A stretch of 64,000 nt of DNA from Streptomyces sp. NRRL S-646 (GTDB lineage Bacteria; Actinomycetota; Actinomycetes; Streptomycetales; Streptomycetaceae), in assembly GCF_000720765.1 (NCBI RefSeq), contig NZ_JODC01000004.1, positions 1-64,000 of the forward strand, given 5' to 3'. Of the stretch, positions 28,517 through 37,232 are shown piece by piece (within the stretch, counting starts at the first letter, position 1; every line of letters begins with the position of its first letter). The notes below the pieces were generated by a model. The model made no database searches and had not been told where the DNA came from. It was given only the letters and a program-made list of their open reading frames with translations. Both the position numbers and the translations under genes were made by a program.

Positions 28517-29668
28517 TTGAGACGCACAACAGCCATGCGCACCGGCCTGTCCGCACTCCTCCTGCTGGGCAGCTGGGCCACCGCGAGTGCCGTGCCGGCC
28601 TCCGCCGCCGACTCCCCCTCGCGCTCCACCGAAGCACCGGCCTCCGCCCCCCTCCTCTCCGCCATGCAGCACGACCTGGGCCTGACGAAGAGTCAGGCGG
28701 AAGCGCGGCTGGCCGCCGAGAAGAAGGCGACGGCCGTGGAACGGAAGGCGAAGCGTGCCGCCGGGTCGTCGTACGGCGGCTCCTGGTTCGACGCCGCAAG
28801 CGGCAGACTGACCGTCGCCGTCACCCGTGGCGCGGACACGGAGGCCGTGCGGGCGACCGGCGCGACCGTACGCCTCGTGCAGCGCAGCGCGCGGCAGCTG
28901 GACGCGGCGAAGGCACGCATCGACGCACTCTCCGCGCCCGCAGGTATCGGCAGTTGGTACGTCGACGCGAAGACCAACAAGGTCGTCGTGAACGTCGTCG
29001 CCGCACACCGCCATGACAACGATGTCCGCACCTTCCTGGCCCGGGCCAGCCAGACCGGCCCGGTCACGGTGCAGCAGACCGCCGAAGCACCGCAGACCTT
29101 CGCCGCCGGCACCGTGGGCGGCGACCCGTACTACACCGGCAACGTCCGCTGCTCCATAGGTTTCTCGGTGTACGGCGGCTTCGTCACCGCCGGGCACTGC
29201 GACCAGCACACGGGCGCGGTGTACGGCTGGGACGGCTCCTACGTCGGCAACTTCCAGGGCTCGTCGTTCCCGGACAACGACTACGCCTGGGTGAACGTCG
29301 GCAGCGGCTGGTGGACCGTGCCGGTGGTGCTCGGCTGGGGCACGGTCTCGGACCAGCTCGTGCGCGGTTCCGCCGAAGCCCCCGTCGGTGCCTCCATCTG
29401 CCGCTCCGGCTCCACCTCGCACTGGCACTGCGGCACCGTCCTGGCCAAGAACGAGACCGTCAACTACAGCCAGGGCGCCGTCCATGAGCTGACGAAGACG
29501 AGCGTCTGCGCCGAGCCCGGCGACTCCGGCGGCTCCTTCATCAGCGGCGACCAGGCACAGGGCGTCACCTCCGGCGGCTGGGGCAACTGCAGCTCCGGGG
29601 GCGAGACTTGGTACCAGCCGGTCAACGAGATCCTCAACCGGTACGGGCTGACGCTGCAGACGGCCTGA
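28517..29668 (+). CDS. Secreted S1 protease, streptogrisin/alpha-lytic type
   Basis: A 383-residue preproprotein. The TTG start at 28517 is set by GAAGGGA 8 bases upstream; an ATG six codons later is possible. It has a Sec signal to about residue 31, an alpha-lytic-protease prodomain (about 45–190) and a chymotrypsin-fold catalytic domain starting near 197. The triad is visible: His227 (TAGHC), Asp255 (PDNDYAW) and Ser337 (EPGDSGGS). Paired Cys (RCSIGF/GHC, ICRSG/WHC, VCAEP/GNC) fit three disulphides. There is no C-terminal binding domain. A perfect LacI-type palindrome precedes it, linking protease production to a sugar signal. Confidence 0.93.
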   Translation: MRRTTAMRTGLSALLLLGSWATASAVPASAADSPSRSTEAPASAPLLSAMQHDLGLTKSQAEARLAAEKKATAVERKAKRAAGSSYGGSWFDAASGRLTVAVTRGADTEAVRATGATVRLVQRSARQLDAAKARIDALSAPAGIGSWYVDAKTNKVVVNVVAAHRHDNDVRTFLARASQTGPVTVQQTAEAPQTFAAGTVGGDPYYTGNVRCSIGFSVYGGFVTAGHCDQHTGAVYGWDGSYVGNFQGSSFPDNDYAWVNVGSGWWTVPVVLGWGTVSDQLVRGSAEAPVGASICRSGSTSHWHCGTVLAKNETVNYSQGAVHELTKTSVCAEPGDSGGSFISGDQAQGVTSGGWGNCSSGGETWYQPVNEILNRYGLTLQTA

Positions 29669-29684
29669 GTCTGCGCTGCCGTGG

Positions 29685-29727
29685 CCGAGCGGGCTTCGCC
29701 GGGAACCAGCCGGCGGAGCCCGCTCGG
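29685..29727. terminator. Strong hairpin after the protease gene
   Basis: Arms 29685–29702 and 29710–29727 form an 18-bp stem with one G·T pair and a 7-base loop. It lies between the convergent protease and NmrA-type genes and can serve both. No T-run follows. Confidence 0.75.
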
Positions 29728-29746
29728 GCAGCCTGGGGCGAAAGGC

Positions 29747-30592
29747 TTATCGGAACGCGGCGACGTGGCTCTGCGCCCAGTCGGCGAACGTGCGGGGCGC
29801 GCGGCCGAGAACCTGCTCGACGTCGGGGCTGATGCGCTGCTCGGCAGGTGTGGGCTCGCCGAGAATGTCGAGCGTCGTGTCGACCACGGGCTCGGGCAGG
29901 AACTGCAGCATCTGTGCGCGGGCCTCGTCCCGGGTCTGCTCGATGAAACGCACCGGTTCGCCGAGCGCTGCGCCGATCTCCTCGGCCTGCTGCCGGGGGG
30001 TGGTGAGGGCGGGCCCGGTCAGCTCGTAGGTCTGTCCGGCGTGGCGGTCCTCGCGCAGTGCCGCGGCGGCGACCTCGGCGATGTCGTCGGGGTCGATGGT
30101 GGGCAGGCCGATGTCGGCGAACGGCGCGGCGATCGCCCGTCGGGTGCGGACCGACTCGGCCCAGGCGTAGGTGTTGGAGTTGAAGCCGCCGGGTCGCAGG
30201 ATCGTCCAGTCCAGACCCGACTGTCGTACGGCGTCCTCGATGGCGCGTGCAACACCCCCGTGCGCGGCCGACTCCGGCCGGGTCGCGACCCCTTGGGTGG
30301 ACAGCAGCACCACGCGTCCGATGCCGTCGGCCTTGGCGACGTCGAGGATGTCCTGCGGGCTGAGCAGGTGCGCGCTGGGGCCTCCGTTCTGCAGGAAGAG
30401 CGCCTCGGCGCCGTCGAACACGGGCCGCAGGCTCTCCGGATCGGTCAGGTCCGCCTGTCGGTGCCGGACGCCGTGCGGGGCGTCCGCGGCCGAGACGGCC
30501 CGGGATGTCGCGGTCACCTGCGTACCCGTGGCTGCGAGGGTCTGCACGAGCGATCGGCCGACGTTGCCAGTCGCCCCCGTTACTACGATCAC
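29747..30592 (-). CDS. NmrA-family NAD(P)-binding oxidoreductase
   Basis: A 281-residue atypical short-chain dehydrogenase. GTG 30592 has GGGGAG 6 bases upstream. The Rossmann motif is at the N-terminus (VIVVTGATGNVGRSLVQTL), and TSRAVSAAD follows where NADP phosphate contacts usually sit. No YxxxK catalytic pair is obvious, as in NmrA/HSCARG-type sensors. It is divergent from an HxlR regulator over a shared TAGGTACCTA palindrome, the classic arrangement for HxlR-controlled quinone or NAD(P)H oxidoreductases. Confidence 0.85.
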   Translation of the reverse strand: MIVVTGATGNVGRSLVQTLAATGTQVTATSRAVSAADAPHGVRHRQADLTDPESLRPVFDGAEALFLQNGGPSAHLLSPQDILDVAKADGIGRVVLLSTQGVATRPESAAHGGVARAIEDAVRQSGLDWTILRPGGFNSNTYAWAESVRTRRAIAAPFADIGLPTIDPDDIAEVAAAALREDRHAGQTYELTGPALTTPRQQAEEIGAALGEPVRFIEQTRDEARAQMLQFLPEPVVDTTLDILGEPTPAEQRISPDVEQVLGRAPRTFADWAQSHVAAFR

Positions 30593-30699
30593 GGTCAACT
30601 CCCCTGTTGATGCGGTGTGTTGTCGATTCCCGAGCGGGCGAGAACGCCGCGGAGTGCTGTTCTCCGGGCGCCTTGTGGACGCTAACACCGCCGGTATAG

Positions 30700-30709
30700 T
30701 AGGTACCTA
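30700..30709. promoter_or_regulatory. HxlR-type operator TAGGTACCTA
   Basis: A 10-bp perfect palindrome between the divergent NmrA-type and HxlR genes, overlapping an A/T-rich promoter region. GTAC-centred palindromes are typical of HxlR-family sites. Autoregulation and control of the oxidoreductase are inferred. Confidence 0.65.
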
Positions 30710-30739
30710 GAGGAAAGTGACTATCCCGGAGGGATGCGC

Positions 30740-31129
30740 ATGGCGGTCAAGGGCATGCGGGCGGCAACTGCCGGGACCGACCCGGAAGTCGCCTGTCCGA
30801 TCGGCCCGGTCGTGGACATCGTGTTCAGCCGGTGGACCACACCGATCCTGTGGAGCCTGCACACGCACGGCCGCCAGCGGTTCGTCGAGTTGGAGCGGCG
30901 CATCGCCCGGATCACGCCGAAGGTCCTGACCCAGCGGCTGAGGCAGCTGGAACGCGACGGTCTCGTGGTGCGCACATACCACCCGGAGGTCCCGCCTCGC
31001 GTCGAGTACGAGATCAGCGAACTCGGCCGCAGCCTCGCCCCGCTCTTCGCGCATCTCGCCGAATGGTCCGCCGACAACCTGGAAAAGGTCGAGCAGTCCC
31101 GGCACGACTACGACGCCGATTCGGCCTGA
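30740..31129 (+). CDS. HxlR-family transcriptional regulator
   Basis: A 129-residue winged-helix regulator; ATG 30740 has GGAGG 7 bases upstream, and an ATG two codons earlier lies too close to it. The HxlR core is intact: ACPIGPVVDIVFSRWTTPIL with the redox-sensitive Cys before the first helix, RFVELERRIARITPKVLTQRL as recognition helix region and the wing RTYHPEVPPRVEYEIS. The single conserved Cys suggests response to electrophiles such as quinones or aldehydes. Likely target: the divergent NmrA-type gene. Confidence 0.9.
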   Translation: MAVKGMRAATAGTDPEVACPIGPVVDIVFSRWTTPILWSLHTHGRQRFVELERRIARITPKVLTQRLRQLERDGLVVRTYHPEVPPRVEYEISELGRSLAPLFAHLAEWSADNLEKVEQSRHDYDADSA

Positions 31130-31154
31130 GGGCGCTGTCGGGCCGCAGAATCCG

Positions 31155-31595
31155 TCAGCGCTCCTTCGGTGACCGCGGGGCCCGCTTCCTCGGTGCGGCG
31201 ACAGTGCCGGAGGCGGCGGCCTTGAGGAGGCGGCGGAAGGTGGGGCATTCCATGTGGCTCGGCGCGGGGCAGGCGGCGGCGTGCCGCAGGGAGTCGCGCA
31301 GGACGCCGAGTTCGCGGATCGTGCGGTCCAGCTCCTCCGCCTTGGCCGCCAGCACCTGACGGTCGATGCGCGGCTGCCCGTCCGGCGCGAACATGCGCGC
31401 GATCTCGTCGAGCGAGAACCCGGCGGTGCGCCCCATCGCGATCAGCGCCAGGCGCTCCAGTACGGCGGGGTCGTACTGACGGCGCAGACCCCGTCGGCCA
31501 CTCGCGGCGATCAGCCCCTTCTCCTCGTAGAACCGCAGTGTGGAGGCGGGGACTCCGGCGCGCTGCACCACCTCGGCGATGTCCAGGTCTGTCAT
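31155..31595 (-). CDS. MerR-family regulator
   Basis: A 146-residue regulator with the MerR helix-turn-helix and wing at the N-terminus (IAEVVQRAGVPASTLRFYEEKGLI, then RRQYDPAVLERLALI). A coiled dimerisation helix follows (about 80–110). A Cys pair appears in AAACPAPSHMECPTF near residues 107–118, which could bind a metal or sense redox. It is divergent from a methyltransferase, with a MerR-type dyad between them. Confidence 0.88.
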   Translation of the reverse strand: MTDLDIAEVVQRAGVPASTLRFYEEKGLIAASGRRGLRRQYDPAVLERLALIAMGRTAGFSLDEIARMFAPDGQPRIDRQVLAAKAEELDRTIRELGVLRDSLRHAAACPAPSHMECPTFRRLLKAAASGTVAAPRKRAPRSPKER

Positions 31596-31599
31596 CCTC

Positions 31600-31625
31600 T
31601 TTACCTCAACTCGACTTGAAGTGGC
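31600..31625. promoter_or_regulatory. MerR-type operator between divergent genes
   Basis: TTTACC is followed by the dyad TCAACTCGACTTGA within a 19-base spacer, the layout of MerR-activated promoters. The dyad recalls the SoxR box (CCTCAAGTTAACTTGAGG). It lies between the MerR gene and the methyltransferase gene. Confidence 0.6.
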
Positions 31626-31669
31626 ACGGTGTCATCTCGACCGGACGAAGGCAAGCGGAGGAGGCGTTC

Positions 31670-32533
31670 ATGGACGTCACGCGCAGGAGCGATGACGATC
31701 AGGCGGCCCGTTGGAAGGGGCCCGGCGGCAATGCCTGGGTCGAGCTGCAGGCGGTGCTGGACGAGATGTTCAAGCCCTTCGAAGACCTGCTGGTCGATGC
31801 CGTGGCCCCCGGACACGCGGGCCGTGTGCTCGATGTCGGCTGCGGTACCGGCGCCATCACGCGGGCCGTCGCGCGCCGGCTCGGTCCGGGGGGCCGCAGT
31901 GTCGGCGTCGACATCTCCGAACCGGTGATCGCGGCCGCCCGGGCGGGCGCCGAACGGGAGGGCACACCGGCGTCCTTCGTCCTCGGCGACGCCCAGGACC
32001 ACTCCTTCGAGCCCGCCACCTTCGACGCCGTCATCTCACGCTTCGGCGTCATGTTCTTCAGCGACTCCGTGCGGGCGTTCGCGAACCTCCGGCGTGCCGC
32101 GACGGACGAGGCCCGGCTGCGGTTCGTCGCTTGGCGCGGCCCTGCGGAGAACCCGTTCATGACGACGGCCGAACGTGCCGCGGCACCGCTGCTGCCCGAC
32201 CTGCCCGTCCGCCGCCCGGACGAGCCGGGCCAGTTCGCCTTCGCGGACCCGGACCGGATCCGCCGCATCCTGGCGGACAGCGGCTGGACCGGGATCGGCA
32301 TCCGGCCGGTCGACGTGGCCTGCGCCCTGCCCGAGAGCGAGTTGGTGCACTACCTCACCCGGCTCGGTCCGGTCGGTCTGGCCCTGGGCGGAGTCGACGA
32401 GCAGACCCGCGCCCGCGTCATCGACACGGTCCGCGCCGCGTTCGACCCCTTTGTGCAGGGCACGGAGGTCCGCTTCACCGCCGCCTGCTGGCTGGTCGAC
32501 GCCCACGCGCCGGCCGCATCGGCCGCCCGCTGA
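31670..32533 (+). CDS. UbiE/Methyltransf_11-type SAM methyltransferase
   Basis: A 287-residue methyltransferase. ATG 31670 follows GGAGGAGG. SAM motif I is VLDVGCGTGAITRAVARRL at about 62–80, with VGVDISEPVIAAAR as the acidic loop and FDAVISRFGVMFF as motif IV. The N-terminal NAWVELQAVLDEMFKPFEDLL and the C-terminal cap match the small-molecule methyltransferases often controlled by MerR or TetR proteins. The divergent MerR gene is its probable activator. Confidence 0.85.
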   Translation: MDVTRRSDDDQAARWKGPGGNAWVELQAVLDEMFKPFEDLLVDAVAPGHAGRVLDVGCGTGAITRAVARRLGPGGRSVGVDISEPVIAAARAGAEREGTPASFVLGDAQDHSFEPATFDAVISRFGVMFFSDSVRAFANLRRAATDEARLRFVAWRGPAENPFMTTAERAAAPLLPDLPVRRPDEPGQFAFADPDRIRRILADSGWTGIGIRPVDVACALPESELVHYLTRLGPVGLALGGVDEQTRARVIDTVRAAFDPFVQGTEVRFTAACWLVDAHAPAASAAR

Positions 32534-32656
32534 CCCGGGAGGAAGTTGCGGTCGGCGGGTAGGGGACGGCTGCGAAACTTTCGCGCATCCGGCAGCCCGT
32601 TGCCGGGCGCGGGTGACTGGCGCATAGTGAGGGCTCCGAACGGGTGAAGGAACGCG

Positions 32657-33367
32657 ATGCAGCCGAAGAAAGCCCTGGTGGTCCGAGGCGGATGGGAGGG
32701 GCACCGGCCGGTCCAGGCCACGGAGTTGTTCCTGCCCTTCCTCGAAAGCAGCGGTTTCACGGTCCGGGTCGAGGAGTCGACCGATGTCTACGCCGATGCC
32801 GGTGAGATGGCGCGCACCGACCTGGTGGTGCAGTGCATCTCGATGTCGGAGATCAGCGCCGAGCAGGTGGCGGGACTGAGCGCGGCGGTCGCGGCCGGCA
32901 CCGGTTTCACCGGCTGGCACGGCGGCATCGCCGACTCGTTCCGTGCCTCCTCCGACTATCTCCAGCTGGTGGGAGGCCAGTTCGCGTGCCACCCGGGCAA
33001 GGAGCCGTGCGAGCGTCGAGGCGAGGCGGAGGACAACTTCCTGCCGCACACCATCGACATCACCGACCTCGGGCGCAAGCACCCCGTCACCGAGGGACTC
33101 GACGACTTCGAGCTGTGCACCGAGCAGTACTGGGTGCTCCACGACGACCTGATCGACGTCCTGGCCACCACCACGCACCCCGCCCGCTCCTGGCAGCCCT
33201 GGCAGCGGCCCGTCACCTCTCCGGCGATCTGGACCCGGCAGTGGGGCGCCGGGCGGATCGTGGTGACGACGCCGGGGCACAGCCTGGACGTACTGGAGAA
33301 CCCGAACGTCCGCACCGTCATCGAGAGGGGCATGCTGTGGGCGACGCGCACCGCATCGGCGTCGTAG
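32657..33367 (+). CDS. ThuA-like protein
   Basis: A 236-residue ThuA (trehalose utilisation) family protein with a class-I glutamine-amidotransferase-like fold. Motifs: ALVVRGGWEGHRP at the N-terminus, FTGWHGGIADSF at the nucleophile-elbow position (no Cys seen there) and GRIVVTTPGHSLDV near the end. It overlaps the Gfo/Idh/MocA gene by 31 bases, so the two are coupled. ThuA-type proteins work with such dehydrogenases in 3-keto-disaccharide metabolism. Confidence 0.88.
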   Translation: MQPKKALVVRGGWEGHRPVQATELFLPFLESSGFTVRVEESTDVYADAGEMARTDLVVQCISMSEISAEQVAGLSAAVAAGTGFTGWHGGIADSFRASSDYLQLVGGQFACHPGKEPCERRGEAEDNFLPHTIDITDLGRKHPVTEGLDDFELCTEQYWVLHDDLIDVLATTTHPARSWQPWQRPVTSPAIWTRQWGAGRIVVTTPGHSLDVLENPNVRTVIERGMLWATRTASAS

Positions 33368-34464
33368 GTCTCGGCGTCATCTCCCGCGCGTATCTGGACA
33401 CGCTCCTCGGCCATCCCGCCGTGCGCGTCACCGCGGTCGCCGACCTCGACGCCGCGCGGTCGGCCGCGGTCGCCGCCGAGCTGCCCGCCGCCCGGGCGCT
33501 GACCGTCGAGGAGTTGCTGAGCAGCCCGGACGTGGACACGGTGCTGAACCTGACCGTCCCCGCCGCCCACGCCGAGATCGCCCTCGGCGCCATCGGCCAC
33601 GGGAAGAACGTCTACGGGGAGAAGCCACTGGCCGCCACCCTCGGCGACGCCCAGGCCGTCATGGAAGCCGCCGGGAAAGCGGGAGTCGGCGTGGGATGCG
33701 CCCCGGACACCGTCCTGGGCACCGGAGTCCAGACGGCACGGGCGGCCGTGGAGGCGGGGAGCATCGGGCGCCCCCAGTTCGCCTCGGCCGTCATGGTCAC
33801 CCCCGGGCACGAGCGCTGGCATCCCCACCCCGACTTCTACTACACCGCCGGGGGCGGCCCGCTGCTCGACATGGGGCCGTACTACCTCGCGTCCCTGGTG
33901 CATCTGCTGGGTCCGGTGCGTGCCGTGATCGGGGCGGCCGGCCGGCTGCGCACCGAGCGCGTGATCGGTTCCGGCCCGCGTGCGGGCGAGCGGATTCCGG
34001 TCGAGGTGGACAGCCACGTCTCCGGTGTGCTCGAGCACGTGGGCGGCGCCCTGACCACGATCACGACGAGCTTCGACGGCGTGGCCACCACGGCCGCCCC
34101 GATCGAGGTCCACGGTGAGAGCGGCACGCTCACGGTGCCGGATCCGAACCACTTCGACGGCGAGGTGCGGCTCTTCGAACTCGGCGGCACCCAGTGGCGA
34201 ACACTCCCGCCGTCGGCGGGGTACGTCGACGGCGCCCGCGGCCTCGGTCTGCTCGACTTCATCACCGCCGACGGGCGGCGGGCGCCCCGCGCGAGCGGCG
34301 ATCTCGCCCTGCACGTCCTGGAGACGATGACCGCCCTCCTCCGCTCGTCGGCCGAGGGACGCCGCATCGAACTGACGACCTCGGCCCTGCCACCGGACCT
34401 GGTTCCGCTCACTGCCGCCGAGGCGTGGAGAGCACCGGCCGCCGACCGAACCGCCGCACGGTGA
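33337..34464 (+). CDS. Gfo/Idh/MocA-family oxidoreductase
   Basis: A 375-residue NAD(P)-dependent sugar dehydrogenase. The GTG start lies inside the end of the ThuA gene, with GAGAGGGG upstream. Rossmann motif IGVVGLGVISRAYLDTLL, the active-site Lys in NVYGEKPLAATL and a DFYYTAGGGPLLDMGPYYL segment are all typical. With ThuA it probably oxidises or reduces a sugar at C3. No transporter sits in the same unit. Confidence 0.9.
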   Translation: MGDAHRIGVVGLGVISRAYLDTLLGHPAVRVTAVADLDAARSAAVAAELPAARALTVEELLSSPDVDTVLNLTVPAAHAEIALGAIGHGKNVYGEKPLAATLGDAQAVMEAAGKAGVGVGCAPDTVLGTGVQTARAAVEAGSIGRPQFASAVMVTPGHERWHPHPDFYYTAGGGPLLDMGPYYLASLVHLLGPVRAVIGAAGRLRTERVIGSGPRAGERIPVEVDSHVSGVLEHVGGALTTITTSFDGVATTAAPIEVHGESGTLTVPDPNHFDGEVRLFELGGTQWRTLPPSAGYVDGARGLGLLDFITADGRRAPRASGDLALHVLETMTALLRSSAEGRRIELTTSALPPDLVPLTAAEAWRAPAADRTAAR

Positions 34465-34488
34465 AGCCGGCAGCGGGCCACACACTCG

Positions 34489-35649
34489 TCACGCAGCTTC
34501 GGAGGCGAGGTCCCGGCCGCCCGGCTCGGCCTCGGCGGCGGGCTCACTGAGGGCCGGTTTGCGGATCAGGAGCAGAGCCGCGTCGTCGTGGAGGCGGCCG
34601 CCGACATGTGCCAGCAGCTCGTCATGGAGCGCCCCGAGGGTACGGGCCGGGTCGTCGGACACATGGCGTGCCAGGCCCTCGTCGAGCGGATAGAACGCGC
34701 GGCCGCGGTCGCGGGCCTCGGTGACGCCGTCGGTGTAGAGCAGCAACTGGTCCCTGTCGGCGAAGGGCAGCACCTGGAGGCCGGGGGTGTGATCGGTGAG
34801 CGCGCGCAGTCCGAGGGGCGGGGCGGGGTGCGTGGACTCCACCGCCGTGACGCTGCCGTCCCCGCGCACCAGCAGCGGTGGCGCGTGTCCGCAGTTCACC
34901 ACCTCCAGCTGTCCGGCCCTCGGGTATCCGGCGACCACGGCGGTGACGAAGTCGTCGCTGCCGAGATTGCGCGCGAGGCTCCGCTCGATCCGGTCGACGA
35001 CGGCGAGGAGATCGGGCTCGTCGTAAGCGGCCTCGCGGAAGATTCCGAGTACCAGCGCGGCGGTTCCCACGGCCGGAAGCCCCTTGCCGCGCACGTCGCC
35101 GACGATCAGCCGTACCCCGTACGGGGTGGGAATCAGCGCATAGAGATCGCCGCCGATACGGGCCTCGGCCGCCGCGGCGCTGTAGCGGACGGCCACCTGG
35201 AACGGGCCGACGGTCGCCGGGACGGGCGTGAGCAGCGCGTGCTGGGCGGTCTCCGCGACGGAGCGGACGGCGGCGAGCACCCGTTCACGGCGTCCCCGCA
35301 GCGCGCTGGCCAGACTGCTGGCCAGGGTGACGGCGGCCAGAGCGGACAGTACGGCCGCCAGCTCGCTGCCCGGGACGCCGTTGCGGGTGCCGAGCGTGGC
35401 GCCCAGCGCCGCGGCGAGGAGGCCGACGCACAGGACACCGCGCGGGCCGTTGGTGGTGGCGGCCAGGGCGGGCCCGGCCGCGAGCATCGGCAGCCAGGTG
35501 ATCCCCGCGCCGCCGGCCAGGTCGGCGAGCACGATCACGGAGACGATCAGTACGGGCAGAACGCATGCCCCCGCGGCCAGTTGCGCGCAGGCACGCCTGA
35601 ACGACCGTATAGGCCAGTGGCCGCCGCCATGGTCTCGGGCCTGACTCAT
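34489..35649 (-). CDS. Membrane-anchored SpoIIE-type PP2C phosphatase
   Basis: A 386-residue protein; ATG 35649 is chosen over an upstream in-frame GTG/ATG by family length, with GAGGAA about 11 bases upstream. Several hydrophobic segments (about 18–110) precede a PP2C domain (about 150–365). Metal-site motifs: ARIGGDLYALIPTPYGVRLIVGDVRGKGLPAV, NCGHAPPLLVRGDG and LLLYTDGVTEARD. It is the second SpoIIE-type phosphatase in the window; this one has no GAF domain. Substrate proteins are unknown. Confidence 0.88.
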   Translation of the reverse strand: MSQARDHGGGHWPIRSFRRACAQLAAGACVLPVLIVSVIVLADLAGGAGITWLPMLAAGPALAATTNGPRGVLCVGLLAAALGATLGTRNGVPGSELAAVLSALAAVTLASSLASALRGRRERVLAAVRSVAETAQHALLTPVPATVGPFQVAVRYSAAAAEARIGGDLYALIPTPYGVRLIVGDVRGKGLPAVGTAALVLGIFREAAYDEPDLLAVVDRIERSLARNLGSDDFVTAVVAGYPRAGQLEVVNCGHAPPLLVRGDGSVTAVESTHPAPPLGLRALTDHTPGLQVLPFADRDQLLLYTDGVTEARDRGRAFYPLDEGLARHVSDDPARTLGALHDELLAHVGGRLHDDAALLLIRKPALSEPAAEAEPGGRDLASEAA

Positions 35650-35763
35650 CTTGTGTCTGCATTCCTCACCTGTGTGGGGCACATCGGTCCGGGAGCCCAC
35701 CGATGAAATGTCTGTTTCATCCAGGAAACGCGGTCGAGCCGGGCCGTCACAAGCAGAGGATTT

Positions 35764-36522
35764 TCAGATAGTGAGCGACAGGCCCCTGGTCACGCGGTCC
35801 GCCGTCGGGAGCAGCCGTGCCAGGATCTCCGGCAGCCGGGAGAGCCGATCCGCCGACATCGAGACGCCGAGCGAGCCGAGGGTGTCGCCGCTGTAGACGG
35901 GGACGGCGACGCAGACCGTGCCCAGGGTGTACTCCTCCAGGTCCGTGACGGCCGGGGCCACGGGTGAGGCGTCCAGTCGCCGCAGCAGCTCCGGCCGGCT
36001 GGTGATCGTCCGGGGGGTGAGGTCCGCGAGGTGATGCCGGGAGAGGTAGTCCTTGCGGGCCTCGTCGTCCAGTTCCCGCAGCACGGACTTGCCGAGCGCG
36101 GTGGCGTGCCCCGCGTCCTCGAACCCCACCCACAGGTCGACGCGGGGTGCCCGGGCGCTGTCGACGATCTCGGCGACCCGGATCTCGCCGTCCTCGTAGA
36201 AGGTGAGGTAGGCGGCGGTCGCGAATTCGTCCCGCAGTGCCGCGAGCGTGGGGCGGACGCGGCTGAGCAGTGCCTGTCCTCGGCCCGTGGTCTGCAGCGT
36301 CTGCAGTCTGTCGCCGAGCACGAAGCTGCCGTCGCCCAGCTTGCGCAGGTATCCGTCGTGGACCAGCGTCCGCAGCAGGTGATAGGCGGTGGCCAGGGGC
36401 AGCCCCGTCTCACGTGCCAGCTGTTTCGCCGGCGCGCCGTTCTCGTGCGCGCTCGCCACCTCCAGCAGCCGGAAGGCCCGCTGGACGGAAGTGATCAGCG
36501 TGGGGCCGTCGCGCTCACCCAT
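35764..36522 (-). CDS. IclR-family transcriptional regulator
   Basis: A 252-residue IclR regulator. The winged helix is at the N-terminus (ITSVQRAFRLLEVASAHENGAPAKQLARETGLPLATAYHLLRTLV) and the effector domain follows (TAYLTFYEDGEIRVAEI; GHATALGKSVLRELD; YTLGTVCVAVPVYSGDTLGSLGVS). The ATG at 36522 has no ribosome site and may be leaderless. It is not next to an obvious catabolic target. Confidence 0.9.
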   Translation of the reverse strand: MGERDGPTLITSVQRAFRLLEVASAHENGAPAKQLARETGLPLATAYHLLRTLVHDGYLRKLGDGSFVLGDRLQTLQTTGRGQALLSRVRPTLAALRDEFATAAYLTFYEDGEIRVAEIVDSARAPRVDLWVGFEDAGHATALGKSVLRELDDEARKDYLSRHHLADLTPRTITSRPELLRRLDASPVAPAVTDLEEYTLGTVCVAVPVYSGDTLGSLGVSMSADRLSRLPEILARLLPTADRVTRGLSLTI

Positions 36523-36776
36523 GTGACCAGCGTGCGTCAGGCGCACAAGGCACGCAACAACTCGCCCGGCGTCCGGCCAAGTTGGCGGGCCCCCAATATC
36601 TGCCTGCCTGGCGATTCACTCACAGGGCTCAATTCCCGGCCATCGACCAGGGTAGTGAGTGATTCCCCGAATTCGGCGCGCCGCCGGATGTTCCGGGGAT
36701 ATTTCTTATTAACCTCCACAACTGCACGAAGTCGATCTATCGCAGGTCGCGTCCACTTCACTCCACCGGAGATGAC

Positions 36777-37058
36777 ATGCACCAGCTTCGCAAGGCTGCC
36801 GTCCTGGTCGCCGCCGTCAGCGTCGGCCTCCTGGGTGCCGGCACCGCTCAGGCCCACGATGGCGGAGACAAGGGCGGCAGCACCGTCCTGCAGAGCACCA
36901 CCTGCAGGTCACACGACCTGAACCTGGACATCCTCGGCCAGGTCGGCCTGCTCAACGGCCTGCTGGGCGGCGCTCTGAACGGCGAGGGCAACGAGGGCGC
37001 ACAGTCGACCTCGCTCGGCTCGTCGATGGGCTGCAACAACAGCGTCGGCGGTAAGTAG
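36777..37058 (+). CDS. Small secreted protein, unknown function
   Basis: A 93-residue protein with a Sec signal to about residue 26 (VGLLGAGTAQAHDGG). The mature part is short, rich in Gly, Asn and Leu, with two Cys (TTCRSHDLNLDIL and SSMGCNNSV) and a hydrophobic LLNGLLGGALNG stretch. It is chaplin-like in size and composition but lacks the chaplin motif. GGAG lies just upstream of the ATG, preceded by an A/T-rich region. A very strong terminator follows, as for a highly transcribed single gene. Confidence 0.75.
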   Translation: MHQLRKAAVLVAAVSVGLLGAGTAQAHDGGDKGGSTVLQSTTCRSHDLNLDILGQVGLLNGLLGGALNGEGNEGAQSTSLGSSMGCNNSVGGK

Positions 37059-37071
37059 GACAAAAGCTCAC

Positions 37072-37110
37072 CCCGGTGCCCCGGCCGCAAGCCGGGGCAC
37101 CGGGGTTTTC
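37072..37110 (+). terminator. Intrinsic terminator after the small secreted protein
   Basis: A 15-bp perfect stem (CCCCGGTGCCCCGGC at 37072–37086 with 37092–37106), a 5-base loop and a TTTT tail. This is the clearest terminator in the window. Confidence 0.92.
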
Positions 37111-37232
37111 GCATGCCCGGAAAACCCGGTCGACCGCCGGACCTCAGAAAGCCGAAATGCCGGAACGGGAACCAGGACCGGCCCGGCATTCGTGAATACA
37201 GATGATTGTTTTCCCTTGACGGAGGTCTTTAT

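Noticed and set aside
36523..36776. Possible gene in the gap between IclR and the small secreted protein
   Set aside because: No frame with ribosome site and good codon bias; the 254 bases are relatively A/T-rich and look like a promoter region.
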